A program made the translations under genes and the position numbers. This document shows, one piece after another, positions 8,500 to 16,864 of a DNA stretch of 64,000 nt (position 1 is the first letter of the stretch; each line of letters opens with the position of its first letter). This stretch comes from Gordonia rubripertincta (GTDB lineage Bacteria; Actinomycetota; Actinomycetes; Mycobacteriales; Mycobacteriaceae): positions 434,001 to 498,000 of the forward strand of contig NZ_CP136136.1 in assembly GCF_038024875.1 (NCBI RefSeq), given 5' to 3'. The notes below the pieces were generated by a model. It saw nothing but the letters and a program-made list of their open reading frames with translations, was not told where the DNA came from and ran no database searches.

Positions 8500-10236
8500 C
8501 TACGACGACGGCGTGAGCGTCCAACCGGCCGCGGCGGTTCGCTGGTTCCAGAACTCGGTGTAACGGCCGCCGCGGCCGAGGAGCTCGTCGTGGGTGCCGA
8601 TGTCGTCGACGCCGCCCTCATCGTCGAGGACGACGATCTGGTCGGCGGCGATCACGGTCGACAGCTTGTGCGCGATGACCAGCACGGTACTTCGGTCGGC
8701 GAGGCGCCGGATGGATTCGGCGACGTGCGACTCGTTCTCGGGATCAAGGGCGGACGTCGCCTCGTCGAAGAGCACGATCGGGGCGTCCTTGAGCAGGGCA
8801 CGCGCGATCGAGACACGCTGACGCTCACCACCGGAGAGCGCCGAACCGCCTTCGCCGACGGCGGTGTTCCAGCCATCCGGAAGGCGCTCGACGATGGAGG
8901 TGACGCCGGCCGTCTCCGCGGCCGCGCGGATCTCGTCGTCGGTGGCGTCGGGACGGCCGAGTTTGATGTTCTCCCACAGGGTGTCGTCGAAGAGGTAGAC
9001 GTCTTGGAAAACCTGCGACAGCTGACCCATCAGGGCACCGGTCTCCTGGTCGCGGACGTCGGCGCCCCCGACCTTCACCGAACCGCCGTCGACGTCGTAG
9101 AACCGGGCGATCAGACGGAAGATGGTCGATTTGCCCGAACCCGACGGTCCGACGAGTGCGGTCATGGTGCCCGGCTGCGCCCGCAGGGACACATCCCGCA
9201 GCACCGGGGCGCCGTTCTCGTAACCGAAGGCGACGTTCGACAGTTCGATCGCGCCCGGCTCGGTGATCGGCTTCGGCCGATCCGGGACCGGCATGCGGTC
9301 GGTGTCGAGGACACCGGTGATGCGGTTGATCTCGTCGGTCGACATACGCAGCGTCGAACCGAGTTCGGCGAGTTCGCCGATCGGTCCGAAGAAGCGTGCG
9401 GCAAGACCGAACACGGCGACAAGCAGGGCCGGCTCGATGTGGCCGGCCACCGCGAGCCAGGCACCGAGGGCGAGGACCGCGCTGAACACGACCTGCACCG
9501 TCAGGCCGTTGAGCAGGATGCCGAGGATGGAGCGCCACAGCATCGACTTGCCCACGCGCGCTTGCTGTCCGAGGGCCTCGGCCAGCGGTGCGTGCGCGGA
9601 GTCGGCGGCACCGAAGGCCCGCAGCACCGCCTGACAGCGCGCGTACTCCAGTACCCGGTTGTTGACCTTCACGGCCTCGGCCCGCTTGCGGCGCTCCGCC
9701 TTCGACAAGAACTGGCTGGACAGCTTGCCGACGTACATCAGGACCAGTGTCCCGGCGACCATCAGCAACCCGATCCGCCAGTCGAAGAAGCAGATCCCCA
9801 GCACGACGACCACGGAGCTGACCGTGTTCACCACGACCGGCGTGATGTAGTGCGCGCCGGTGCTGCCGACGAACATCGTTCCCTTGACCGCGATCTGCGA
9901 GACGTCGCCGATCCGCTCGCGCGTGAACCAGCCCAGCGGCAGCGTGACCATGTGGTCGCCGAGCCGGTGGTGCAGCATGCGCATCGCGTAGAGGGCCATC
10001 GTCATGCCCTTGAGGGACTGGATGTAGGCGCTGACCGCGCAGATGACCACCAGAACGGCCAACGGCCACAACCACTTCGCGGCGGCCGAGAGGTCACCGT
10101 CGAGGAGGTTCTCGGTGATCGGGACGAGCGTGAGCATCGCGAGTCCCTGGGCGACGCCGTAGAGGACGACCCAACTCAGGAAGACGACCATCCGGGCGCG
10201 CTCGGAACCCAGGATCGTGTAGAAACCGCGGATCAT
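8500..10236 (-). CDS. ABC transporter, fused membrane and ATPase domains, IrtB-like
   Basis: A 578-residue type IV ABC half-transporter. Six predicted membrane helices occupy residues about 15-300, followed by an ATPase with Walker A GPSGSGKST near 365, signature LSGGERQR near 475 and Walker B IVLFDEATSALD near 497. Length and sequence resemble mycobacterial IrtB, half of the inner-membrane importer for iron-loaded mycobactin. Its start overlaps the stop of the partner gene (ATGA), so a heterodimer is likely. It is placed by the iron box upstream of the partner gene. A general drug exporter remains possible. Confidence 0.85.
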   Translation of the reverse strand: MIRGFYTILGSERARMVVFLSWVVLYGVAQGLAMLTLVPITENLLDGDLSAAAKWLWPLAVLVVICAVSAYIQSLKGMTMALYAMRMLHHRLGDHMVTLPLGWFTRERIGDVSQIAVKGTMFVGSTGAHYITPVVVNTVSSVVVVLGICFFDWRIGLLMVAGTLVLMYVGKLSSQFLSKAERRKRAEAVKVNNRVLEYARCQAVLRAFGAADSAHAPLAEALGQQARVGKSMLWRSILGILLNGLTVQVVFSAVLALGAWLAVAGHIEPALLVAVFGLAARFFGPIGELAELGSTLRMSTDEINRITGVLDTDRMPVPDRPKPITEPGAIELSNVAFGYENGAPVLRDVSLRAQPGTMTALVGPSGSGKSTIFRLIARFYDVDGGSVKVGGADVRDQETGALMGQLSQVFQDVYLFDDTLWENIKLGRPDATDDEIRAAAETAGVTSIVERLPDGWNTAVGEGGSALSGGERQRVSIARALLKDAPIVLFDEATSALDPENESHVAESIRRLADRSTVLVIAHKLSTVIAADQIVVLDDEGGVDDIGTHDELLGRGGRYTEFWNQRTAAAGWTLTPSS

Positions 10237-12137
10237 CGCGCCACCTCGTCACTTCCGACCACGCCGAGCGCGATCTTCTCGTCCTGCCGGGTGGTGCCGG
10301 CCTCGTAACTGGCCCACATCGACGCGTACAGACCGCCGTTGGCGACCAGCTCGTCCTGACGTCCCTGTTCGACGACGCGCCCGCGGTCCAGCACGACGAT
10401 GTTGTCCGCGTGGGTGATCGAACCGAGCCGGTGTGCGATGACCAGAACCGTCCGCCCGACCATCAGCGCACCGATGGCCTGCTGGATCTGCGCCTCCGAC
10501 TCCGGGTCGGCGAAGGCGGTCGCCTCGTCGAGAACGAGGATCGGGGTGTCCGCGAGCAGTGCGCGAGCGATCGAGACGCGTTGCGCCTCACCGCCGGAGA
10601 AGTGTGCACCGTCGCCGACGACGGTGTCGTAACCGTCGGGCAGTTCCAGGATGCGCTCGTGGATCTGGGCCGCACGAGCGGCGTCGTGGACCTGCTCCTC
10701 GGTGGCCTCGGGCCGGCCGAGTCGGATGTTGTCGCGGACCGACATCGTCAGCAGCTGCACGTCCTGCAACACGAAGCCGACGTGGCGGTAGAGCTCGGTG
10801 GGAGCGATGTCGCGGACGTCGACGCCGCCGATGCGCACCGATCCGGAGTCGGGGTCGCCGAAACGCGGCAGCAGGGTCGCCAGCGTCGACTTGCCGCTGC
10901 CCGACGGCCCGACCAGCGCGGTCACGGTGCCTTCGGCGAGTTCGACGCTGACGCCGTCGAGCGCCTTCACCCCGGACGGCACGCCGAGACGCGGCGGATA
11001 GGTGAAGTGCACGTTGTCGATTCGCACGTCGTGGCCGGCGGGCACCTGTGGGTTCTCCGGGATGGTCAGTTCGGGTTCGGCGAGCAGGCCGGCGATGCGC
11101 AGTGCCGCAGCCGAGGCCTGCTGACGGGTATGGACCGCCGTCGAGACGGTGAGCAGCGCAGTCGGCAGGATCATCGCGATCAGCGTCGAACCGACCAGCT
11201 CGATCGGCGTGACCCAGCCCTTGTCGACGAACCAGTAGCCGACACCGAGGTTGACCAGCAGGATCAGCGGAGCGGAGATCAGGACCGTCGTGATGGCCTG
11301 CACGCGCAGCATCGGGCCCATGTAGCCGGCGAAGTCGTCGTTGAACTCGTCGGCGGCATCGATGAAGCGACGGTGGGCCTTTCCGGTCTGCCCGAACGTC
11401 TTGACCACCGCGACGCCGGCGATGAACTCGACGATGGTGGCGCTGATCCGGGCCACACCCTTGTCCATCTTCTCCATCTCGGCGGTCAGGTCACGCGCCA
11501 TGTAGGAGTAGGTCAGGGCGTACAGCGGCACGGTGGCCAGCGCGAGCAGACCGAGTCGCCAGTCGAGGACGAAGCAGTAGATCAGCGCGAAGATCGGCGA
11601 CAGGACCGCCGCGGTCGCCTCGACCTGGGCATGGGCGACCAGGTAGTGCAGGTCCGCGACGTCGTTCTGCACCGATTTGCGCACCGCACCGGAACTGGTG
11701 CGGCTGAACCAGCCGAGCGGGAGCCGACCCAGCTTGTCGGCGATGCGGATTCGGAGTTGTGCCTGGAGGTCGAGGTCGGCGAAGTGGGTGATCGCCAGCG
11801 CGAGGAACGCGAACAGGGCCCGCGCCGCGAGCCCGCCGACGACGAGCCACACGACCAACCACACGCGGCCGGTGTCGGTGGGTCCCGACGCCAGCAGCGT
11901 GCGACCGAGTTCGACGATGCCGATGAAGGGCACCACCGTGGCGGCCGAGGCGAAGATCTGGACGAACTGGGCAAGAACGGTGCGCGTCTTCACCGGTGCC
12001 AGCACATCGGCGAGAGCCGCCGCCTTGGCCTTGGCCTCCGCACGGGCTTTGGTCCGCGCGGCCTTCGGATCGTCGGGCGCGTCCTCGGGCTCCGGAGTCG
12101 GCGCAGGTGCGGCCACTTGTGTTCCGCCAATTGTCAT
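10233..12137 (-). CDS. ABC transporter, fused membrane and ATPase domains, IrtA-like without the SIP domain
   Basis: A 634-residue half-transporter with an Ala/Lys-rich cytoplasmic N-terminus (about 50 residues), six membrane helices, and an ATPase carrying Walker A GPSGSGKST near 400, signature FSGGEAQRVS near 510 and Walker B ILVLDEATAFADPES. The Ala-Phe in place of Ser-Ala after the Walker B Thr differs from the partner, as in asymmetric heterodimers. Mycobacterial IrtA carries an N-terminal FAD-binding siderophore reductase domain of about 270 residues; it is absent here, so reduction must occur elsewhere if this imports ferric siderophore. A DtxR-like box lies 28 bp upstream. Confidence 0.83.
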   Translation of the reverse strand: MTIGGTQVAAPAPTPEPEDAPDDPKAARTKARAEAKAKAAALADVLAPVKTRTVLAQFVQIFASAATVVPFIGIVELGRTLLASGPTDTGRVWLVVWLVVGGLAARALFAFLALAITHFADLDLQAQLRIRIADKLGRLPLGWFSRTSSGAVRKSVQNDVADLHYLVAHAQVEATAAVLSPIFALIYCFVLDWRLGLLALATVPLYALTYSYMARDLTAEMEKMDKGVARISATIVEFIAGVAVVKTFGQTGKAHRRFIDAADEFNDDFAGYMGPMLRVQAITTVLISAPLILLVNLGVGYWFVDKGWVTPIELVGSTLIAMILPTALLTVSTAVHTRQQASAAALRIAGLLAEPELTIPENPQVPAGHDVRIDNVHFTYPPRLGVPSGVKALDGVSVELAEGTVTALVGPSGSGKSTLATLLPRFGDPDSGSVRIGGVDVRDIAPTELYRHVGFVLQDVQLLTMSVRDNIRLGRPEATEEQVHDAARAAQIHERILELPDGYDTVVGDGAHFSGGEAQRVSIARALLADTPILVLDEATAFADPESEAQIQQAIGALMVGRTVLVIAHRLGSITHADNIVVLDRGRVVEQGRQDELVANGGLYASMWASYEAGTTRQDEKIALGVVGSDEVAR

Positions 12138-12165
12138 AGCCGCACCTTATCGGCCGCCGGCCACC

Positions 12166-12184
12166 GTAGGGAAAGGTACCCTAA
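12166..12184 (-). promoter_or_regulatory. Probable iron box (IdeR/DtxR)
   Basis: The minus strand reads TTAGGGTACCTTTCCCTAC. It matches the DtxR/IdeR consensus TTAGGTTAGGCTAACCTAA at about 13 of 19 positions, with both TAGG and CCTA ends kept. It lies just upstream of the IrtA-like gene, consistent with repression by iron. Confidence 0.5.
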
Positions 12185-12194
12185 CTCACTGCGG

Positions 12195-12827
12195 TCAGCG
12201 GGGCAGGATGCCGTCCAGGACGATCGACAGGTATTGATCGGCGATCGACTCGACGGACATCGGACCTCCCGGGCGGTACCAGCGCACGGCCACCCACACG
12301 GTGTCGCGCATGAAGCGGTAGACCAGTTCGACATCGAGATCCGGACGGAACTCACCGTCGTCGACACCACGCTGCAGGACCGCGTGCCACAGCTGGCGGA
12401 ACTCGACGTTCAGCTCGCCGATGTAGCCGAAGCGCTCCTGCCCCGACAGCCGCTTGGCCTCGTCCTGATAGATCGCGACCGCGTTGCGTTCCGCGTCGAT
12501 CGACTCGAACGACGCCACGACGAGCCCACGGAGCGTCTCGCTTGCCGGGAGTCCCGCTCCGGCGATCTCGCGGTAGCGGGCGAACAGGTCGTCGAGGAAT
12601 CGGCGCAGGATCTCGTCGACCATCGACTCCTTCGAGTCGAAGTGGTGATAGAGGCTTCCCGACAGGATTCCCGCGGCGTCGGCGATGTCGCGAACCGTCG
12701 TCGAACGCAGGCCGTTCTCGGCGAACATCCGCCCGGCGGTGGCGAGCAACTCGTCGCGGCGCGACGAACGGACGGCGGTGTCGGCGCCGGCTTTGTCATT
12801 GGTCTTCGTCTGGCCACGTGGGGACAC
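12195..12827 (-). CDS. kstR2: TetR-family repressor KstR2
   Basis: A 210-residue TetR-type regulator. The N-terminal helix-turn-helix lies at about residues 25-70 (TTVRDIADAAG then LYHHFDSKESMV) and a ligand-binding domain follows. KstR2 represses the C/D-ring genes and is released by HIP-CoA. The protein is close to Rv3557c over its length. The GTG start at 12827 has AGGAGG five bases upstream; an ATG two bases further up is out of frame. Its promoter carries an imperfect copy of the KstR2 operator, so it probably represses itself. Confidence 0.92.
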   Translation of the reverse strand: MSPRGQTKTNDKAGADTAVRSSRRDELLATAGRMFAENGLRSTTVRDIADAAGILSGSLYHHFDSKESMVDEILRRFLDDLFARYREIAGAGLPASETLRGLVVASFESIDAERNAVAIYQDEAKRLSGQERFGYIGELNVEFRQLWHAVLQRGVDDGEFRPDLDVELVYRFMRDTVWVAVRWYRPGGPMSVESIADQYLSIVLDGILPR

Positions 12828-12854
12828 GCATCCTCCTGGAGAGTCTGCCCATCA

Positions 12855-12872
12855 CCCTAGCAAGCGCTTGGC
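12855..12872. promoter_or_regulatory. KstR2 operator in front of kstR2
   Basis: Read on the minus strand, GCCAAGCGCTTGCTAGGG matches the echA20 operator at 14 of 18 positions and the AnCAAGnnCTTGnT motif with only the first base different. It lies 28 bp upstream of the kstR2 start. Confidence 0.8.
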
Positions 12873-12936
12873 CGGGTCCGTCGTACGACGAACCCGGCCA
12901 AGCGGAGTTGCTATGCGCAGGTCCTGCGCGGCAGTG

Positions 12937-14466
12937 TCACGCGCCCAGGCGCTTGCGCACCTTCTTGATCGCGCGAGAGTTGAAGAACTTGAACAGCTTG
13001 AGCTGCTGATCGGTCATCTTCGAGTCCTTGGCCAGGAACGGCGGGGACATCATCTCGGCGACGGTGAGCGGCAGCGTCGAGAACGCCACCGCGCGGGCAT
13101 GGCTGAAGGTCTCGAAGCCGGTCTTGCCGTGGTAGCCGCCCATGCCGGAACGTCCGACGCCACCGAACGGCAGGTCACCGCTGAACAGGTGGATGGCGAA
13201 GTCGTTGCCGTTGATCGAACCGCTGCGGGTGTTGTCGGCCAGCTTCTCGAAGCGGTCGTTGCGATCGCCGCACCAGTACATGGTCAGCGGATGCGGGTGC
13301 GACGCGATGTGGCTGATGACCTCGGACAGCTCGCGGTACGGGTACACGGTCAGCACTGGACCGAAGACCTCGTCCTCCTCGATCTTCATGCCGGCCTTGA
13401 CGCCGGTGAGCAGCGTCGGCGGGATCTTGCGACGCTCGGCGTTCGGCAGCGGCTCGCCGCCGGGGATGACCTGGCGCTTCTCGGCGCCCAACTCGACGGC
13501 GTCGTCGATCAGGCCGACGATGCGATCGAAGTTCTTCTGGTTGATCGTCGCCGTGTACTGGTCGTTGTCGTAGATCGTCGGGAAGTGCTCGGTCCAGCGG
13601 GCGACGACCTTGTCGGTGAACTCGCCGAGCTTGGCCTCCGGGACGAAGACGTAATCGGGGCACAGGCACACCTGGCCGCCGTTGACCAGGCGGGCGTCGG
13701 CGAGCATCTTCGCGGCCTTGTCGATGTCGGCGTCGAGGTCGACCACGGCCGGGTTCTTGCCACCGAGTTCCAGGGTGACCGGGATCAGGTTCTTGGCGGC
13801 CTCCTGGGCCACCGAGGCGCCGACCTCGGGCGAACCGGTGAAGAACATGTGGTCGACCTTCAGCTTCGCGAAGTCCGAGCCCGAACCGTGCTTCGAGGTG
13901 GCGACAGCCAGTTCCTCGATGGAGAAGTAGTCCGGCGCGTACTTGGCGATGACGTCGGTGGTCCTCGCGGTGATCGACGACGGGCGCAGGATCACGCGGT
14001 TACCCGCGGCGAAAGCCGATCCGGCGGGGACGATCGTCAGCTGCAGCGGGAAGTTCCAGGGACCCATGATGCCGACGACGCCGAGCGGGTCGTGGCGGAC
14101 GCTCTGCTTGTACCCCAGCAGGCCCTGGACCTTGGCGTACTTGGTCTCGCCCATCCACTCTTTGACGCCACGACGCTGGTGCGTGAGGTCGATCATGCAG
14201 CCGGCGACGTCGGCGGCCAGCGACAGCTCGCGCGGACGCGAACCGTAGTCCTCGGTGAGCGCCGCGGCGATCTCGTCCGAGTGGTCGAGCAGCAGTGCAG
14301 CCAGACGGGTGATGCGGTCGATGCGGGTGTCGGCGTCCGGAATGCCGTCACGGAGGAACGCGGCCCGCTGGATCTCGACGAGCTCGGTCAGTGTGTGCTC
14401 TTCGGACGAGACGCCGCGCTTTGCGATCGGCGCCCCGGTGCTGGTGTGCTCAGCAGGCTTTGTCAT
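12937..14466 (-). CDS. NAD(P)-dependent aldehyde dehydrogenase
   Basis: A 509-residue aldehyde dehydrogenase that would oxidise an aldehyde to an acid. The general-base region VTLELGGKNP lies near residue 235 and the catalytic cysteine in NGGQVCLCPDY near 275. The PWNFPL motif near 150 and GVGRSGMGGYHGK near 440 are typical of the coniferyl/long-chain aldehyde branch. The C-terminus FKFFNSRAIKKVRKRL is basic and hydrophobic and may touch the membrane. Start taken at ATG 14466 after AGGGGAT; the frame extends upstream without support. It lies between fadA6 and kstR2, yet no KstR2 operator was seen in front of it, so its link to sterol breakdown is only positional. Confidence 0.85.
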   Translation of the reverse strand: MTKPAEHTSTGAPIAKRGVSSEEHTLTELVEIQRAAFLRDGIPDADTRIDRITRLAALLLDHSDEIAAALTEDYGSRPRELSLAADVAGCMIDLTHQRRGVKEWMGETKYAKVQGLLGYKQSVRHDPLGVVGIMGPWNFPLQLTIVPAGSAFAAGNRVILRPSSITARTTDVIAKYAPDYFSIEELAVATSKHGSGSDFAKLKVDHMFFTGSPEVGASVAQEAAKNLIPVTLELGGKNPAVVDLDADIDKAAKMLADARLVNGGQVCLCPDYVFVPEAKLGEFTDKVVARWTEHFPTIYDNDQYTATINQKNFDRIVGLIDDAVELGAEKRQVIPGGEPLPNAERRKIPPTLLTGVKAGMKIEEDEVFGPVLTVYPYRELSEVISHIASHPHPLTMYWCGDRNDRFEKLADNTRSGSINGNDFAIHLFSGDLPFGGVGRSGMGGYHGKTGFETFSHARAVAFSTLPLTVAEMMSPPFLAKDSKMTDQQLKLFKFFNSRAIKKVRKRLGA

Positions 14467-14623
14467 CGAGATCCCCTCAGGTAGTTCTTGCTGCAGGTCG
14501 GACGTGCGGCGATGTGGACTTTGAAACAAAAAAGTCCGCTTGTCCCACACCATAGTATGCGCCAGATCACATGTGCATGTGGGCACGTCGGTTGCCAGAA
14601 GGGTACGACCGGTACGGCGAAAG

Positions 14624-14665
14624 GTCGAGACCTCGCCCGCGGGGATCTGCGGGCGAGGTCTCGAC
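14624..14665 (-). terminator. Terminator downstream of fadA6
   Basis: A perfect 17-bp inverted repeat (14624-14640 against 14649-14665) with an 8-base loop lies after the fadA6 end and the 71-bp repeats and before the aldehyde dehydrogenase. It probably separates the fadE30-ipdF-fadA6 transcript from the next operon. Confidence 0.8.
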
Positions 14666-14691
14666 GCTTGTATACGTGTGTCAGCTCAGGC

Positions 14692-14874
14692 GTTCGATGA
14701 TCGTGACGTTGGCGGTCCCGCCGCCCTCACACCCGCGGCTGACCGCCTATCTCAGCCGAGCCGTTCGATGATCGTGACGTTGGCGGTCCCGCCGCCCTCA
14801 CACCCGCGGCTGACCGCCTATCTCAGCCGAGCCGTTCGATGATCGTGACGTTGGCGGTCCCGCCGCCCTCACAC
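14692..14874. repeat. 71-bp tandem repeat covering the fadA6 3' end
   Basis: Two complete 71-bp units (14692-14762 and 14763-14833) and a 41-bp partial unit (14834-14874) are essentially identical. The partial unit is inside fadA6. The first 41 bases of each unit are the last coding bases of fadA6; the remaining 30 are not fadA6 sequence. The copy furthest from the gene is followed by a second in-frame ending (ERLS-stop), which looks like the original terminus. The period is not a multiple of three. Confidence 0.95.
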
Positions 14875-15980
14875 ATCGTCTGGAGGCCGTAGCGGCCGCC
14901 GGTGCGCTCGAGTTCGTTGAGCAGGGTGGCGAACAGCTTGGCGCCGGTGGCACCGAGCGGGTGGCCGAGGGCGATGGCGCCGCCGTTGGGGTTGACCTTG
15001 GCCGGGTCGGCGCCGGTCTCCTTGAGCCAGGCGAGCACGACTGGCGCGAAGGCCTCGTTGATCTCGACGACGTCGATGTCGTCGATGGTCAGGCCGGTCT
15101 TCTCGAATGCGTACTTGGTGGCGGGGATCGGCGCGGACAGCATCATCACCGGGTCGTCGCCGCGGACGGACATGTGGTGGATGCGGGCGCGCGGGGTGAG
15201 GTTGTGTTCCTTGAGAGCGCGCTCGGAGACGACGAGCGTGGCCGACGAGCCGTCGGCGATCTGCGAGGCGACGGCGGCGGTGAGGCGCGAACCCTCGGCC
15301 AGGACCTGCAGGCCGGCCATCTTCTCCAGCGACGTCTCGCGCGGGCATTCGTCGACGACGCAGTCGCCGAATGCGACGTTCTCCTTGTCGAACTTGCCGG
15401 CGGCGATCGCGGCACGAGCGCGCTCATGCGACTGCAGCGCCCAGCGCTCCATGTCCTCGCGGCTGATGTCCCACTTCTCGGCCATCATGTCGGCGCCGGT
15501 GAACTGGGAGACCTGCGCGTCGCCGAAGCGCTCCTGCCAGCCCTTGGATTCGGCGGTGGGGGTGGTGAACCCGAATTCCTTGCCGGAGATCATCGCCTGC
15601 GAGATCGGGATCGCGCTCATGTTCTGCAGACCGCCGGCGACGACGATGTCCTGCGTCCCGCTCATGACGCCCTGCGCGGCGAAGTGGATGGCCTGCTGGC
15701 TCGATCCGCACTGACGGTCGACGGTGGTCCCGGGCACCTCGAGCGGCAGACCGGCGGCGAGCCATGCGGTGCGGGCGACGTTTCCGGCCTGACCGCCGAT
15801 GGTGTCCAGGCAGCCGAAGACGACGTCGTCGACGGCGGCCGGGTCGATGCCGGTGCGCTCGACGAGCGCGGAGATGATGTGGGCGCCGAGGTCGGCGGGG
15901 TGGGCCTTGGCGAGCGAGCCGTTGCGCTTGCCGACCGGGGTGCGGATCGCGTCGACGATGTAGGCCTGCGGTGTGGACAT
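14823..15980 (-). CDS. fadA6: Acetyl-CoA acyltransferase FadA6
   Basis: A 385-residue thiolase that cleaves a beta-ketoacyl-CoA late in the HIP pathway. The active-site cysteine is in VDRQCGSSQQA near residue 90, and the C-terminal catalytic segments are NEAFAPV near 330 and GGAIALGHPLGATGA near 345. The C-terminal cysteine is in MCEGGGTAN. Start is ATG 15980 with AAGGAG upstream. The protein ends ERLG because a 71-bp tandem duplication moved the stop codon; an upstream-like copy ends ERLS. Length is about that of Rv3556c (386), so activity should be intact. It follows ipdF by 59 bp in one operon. Confidence 0.93.
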   Translation of the reverse strand: MSTPQAYIVDAIRTPVGKRNGSLAKAHPADLGAHIISALVERTGIDPAAVDDVVFGCLDTIGGQAGNVARTAWLAAGLPLEVPGTTVDRQCGSSQQAIHFAAQGVMSGTQDIVVAGGLQNMSAIPISQAMISGKEFGFTTPTAESKGWQERFGDAQVSQFTGADMMAEKWDISREDMERWALQSHERARAAIAAGKFDKENVAFGDCVVDECPRETSLEKMAGLQVLAEGSRLTAAVASQIADGSSATLVVSERALKEHNLTPRARIHHMSVRGDDPVMMLSAPIPATKYAFEKTGLTIDDIDVVEINEAFAPVVLAWLKETGADPAKVNPNGGAIALGHPLGATGAKLFATLLNELERTGGRYGLQTMCEGGGTANVTIIERLG

Positions 15981-16039
15981 GAGCGGTACTCCTTGGTGTT
16001 TCGGGTAAGTCGTGGTCAGGCGCCGTCCAGGAACTGGAC

Positions 16040-16864
16040 TCAGGCCCTCTGGCTGGAGATCGAGACGACCTCGCCGGTGAGATAGGTGGTGTAGTCGCTG
16101 GCGAGCATGGCGACGGTCGCGGCGACCTCCCACACCTCGGCGGCGCGTCCGTACGCCTCGCGGGAGGCGAGCTCGTCGAGCAGATCGTCGCTGGTGACCT
16201 TGGCGAGGAAGGGGTGCTTGGCGATCGACGGCGCGATCGCGTTGATGCGCACGCCCACGTCGGCGGCTTCGAGTGCGGAGCAACGGGTCAGCGCCATCAC
16301 GCCGGCCTTCGCGGCGGCGTAGTGGGCCTGTCCGCGCTGGGCGCGCCAGCCGAGAACCGAGGCGTTGTTGACGATCACGCCGTTGTGTTCGACGGAACCG
16401 AAGTAACGCAGTGCGGCTCGGGTGGCGCGGAAGGTGCCGGTCAGCGTGATGTCGAGGACGCGGTCCCACTCCTCGTCGGTCATCTCGGCGACCGGGGTCT
16501 CGCCGCCGAGTCCGGCGTTGTTGACCAGGACGTCGATGCGACCGAGTTGCGTTGCGGCGTCGGCGATCAGGGCGTCGACCTCGGCGGTCTCCTGCACGTT
16601 GCAGGTGCGCTGGGTGACGGTGCGCTCGGGGAACTCCGCGGCCAGCTTCTCCGCCGCTTCCCCGAGACGGCGTTCATGCCAGTCGGAGACGAGGACATCG
16701 GCGCCTTCGAGGAGCGCACGACGCGCGGAGGCAAAGCCGATTCCGGTACCGGCGGCCGCGGTGACGACGACCTTCTTGCCCAGCAACAGGTTGTGGCCGG
16801 GGATTTCGGCGGGTGGGGTGGCGAGCGGTGAGATCACTTGGGTATTTGCATCCGTTGCGGTCAT
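16040..16864 (-). CDS. ipdF: (5R)-hydroxy-HIC-CoA dehydrogenase IpdF
   Basis: A 274-residue SDR that oxidises the 5-hydroxyl of the HIC-CoA intermediate (family knowledge from Rv3559c). The cofactor motif is TAAAGTGIG near residue 36, NNAGLGG near 115 and catalytic YAAAK near 180. The first ATG immediately follows the fadE30 stop with no spacer, so the two are co-transcribed and probably translationally coupled. A stretch of about 30 residues precedes the Rossmann strand, as in the mycobacterial protein. Confidence 0.9.
   Translation of the reverse strand: MTATDANTQVISPLATPPAEIPGHNLLLGKKVVVTAAAGTGIGFASARRALLEGADVLVSDWHERRLGEAAEKLAAEFPERTVTQRTCNVQETAEVDALIADAATQLGRIDVLVNNAGLGGETPVAEMTDEEWDRVLDITLTGTFRATRAALRYFGSVEHNGVIVNNASVLGWRAQRGQAHYAAAKAGVMALTRCSALEAADVGVRINAIAPSIAKHPFLAKVTSDDLLDELASREAYGRAAEVWEVAATVAMLASDYTTYLTGEVVSISSQRA

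Noticed and set aside
8458..12860. Long plus-strand open frames (616 and 816 codons) opposite the ABC transporter genes
   Set aside because: They are antisense to genes with clear Walker and signature motifs. Their translations are Arg/Asp/His-rich, as expected from the complementary strand of GC-rich coding DNA, and lack domains.
14488..14842. Short plus-strand ORFs downstream of fadA6
   Set aside because: They cross the terminator and repeat units, and are antisense to the thiolase end.
14692..14874. CRISPR array or attachment site
   Set aside because: The unit is a direct duplication of coding sequence with no spacers, integrase gene or tRNA.
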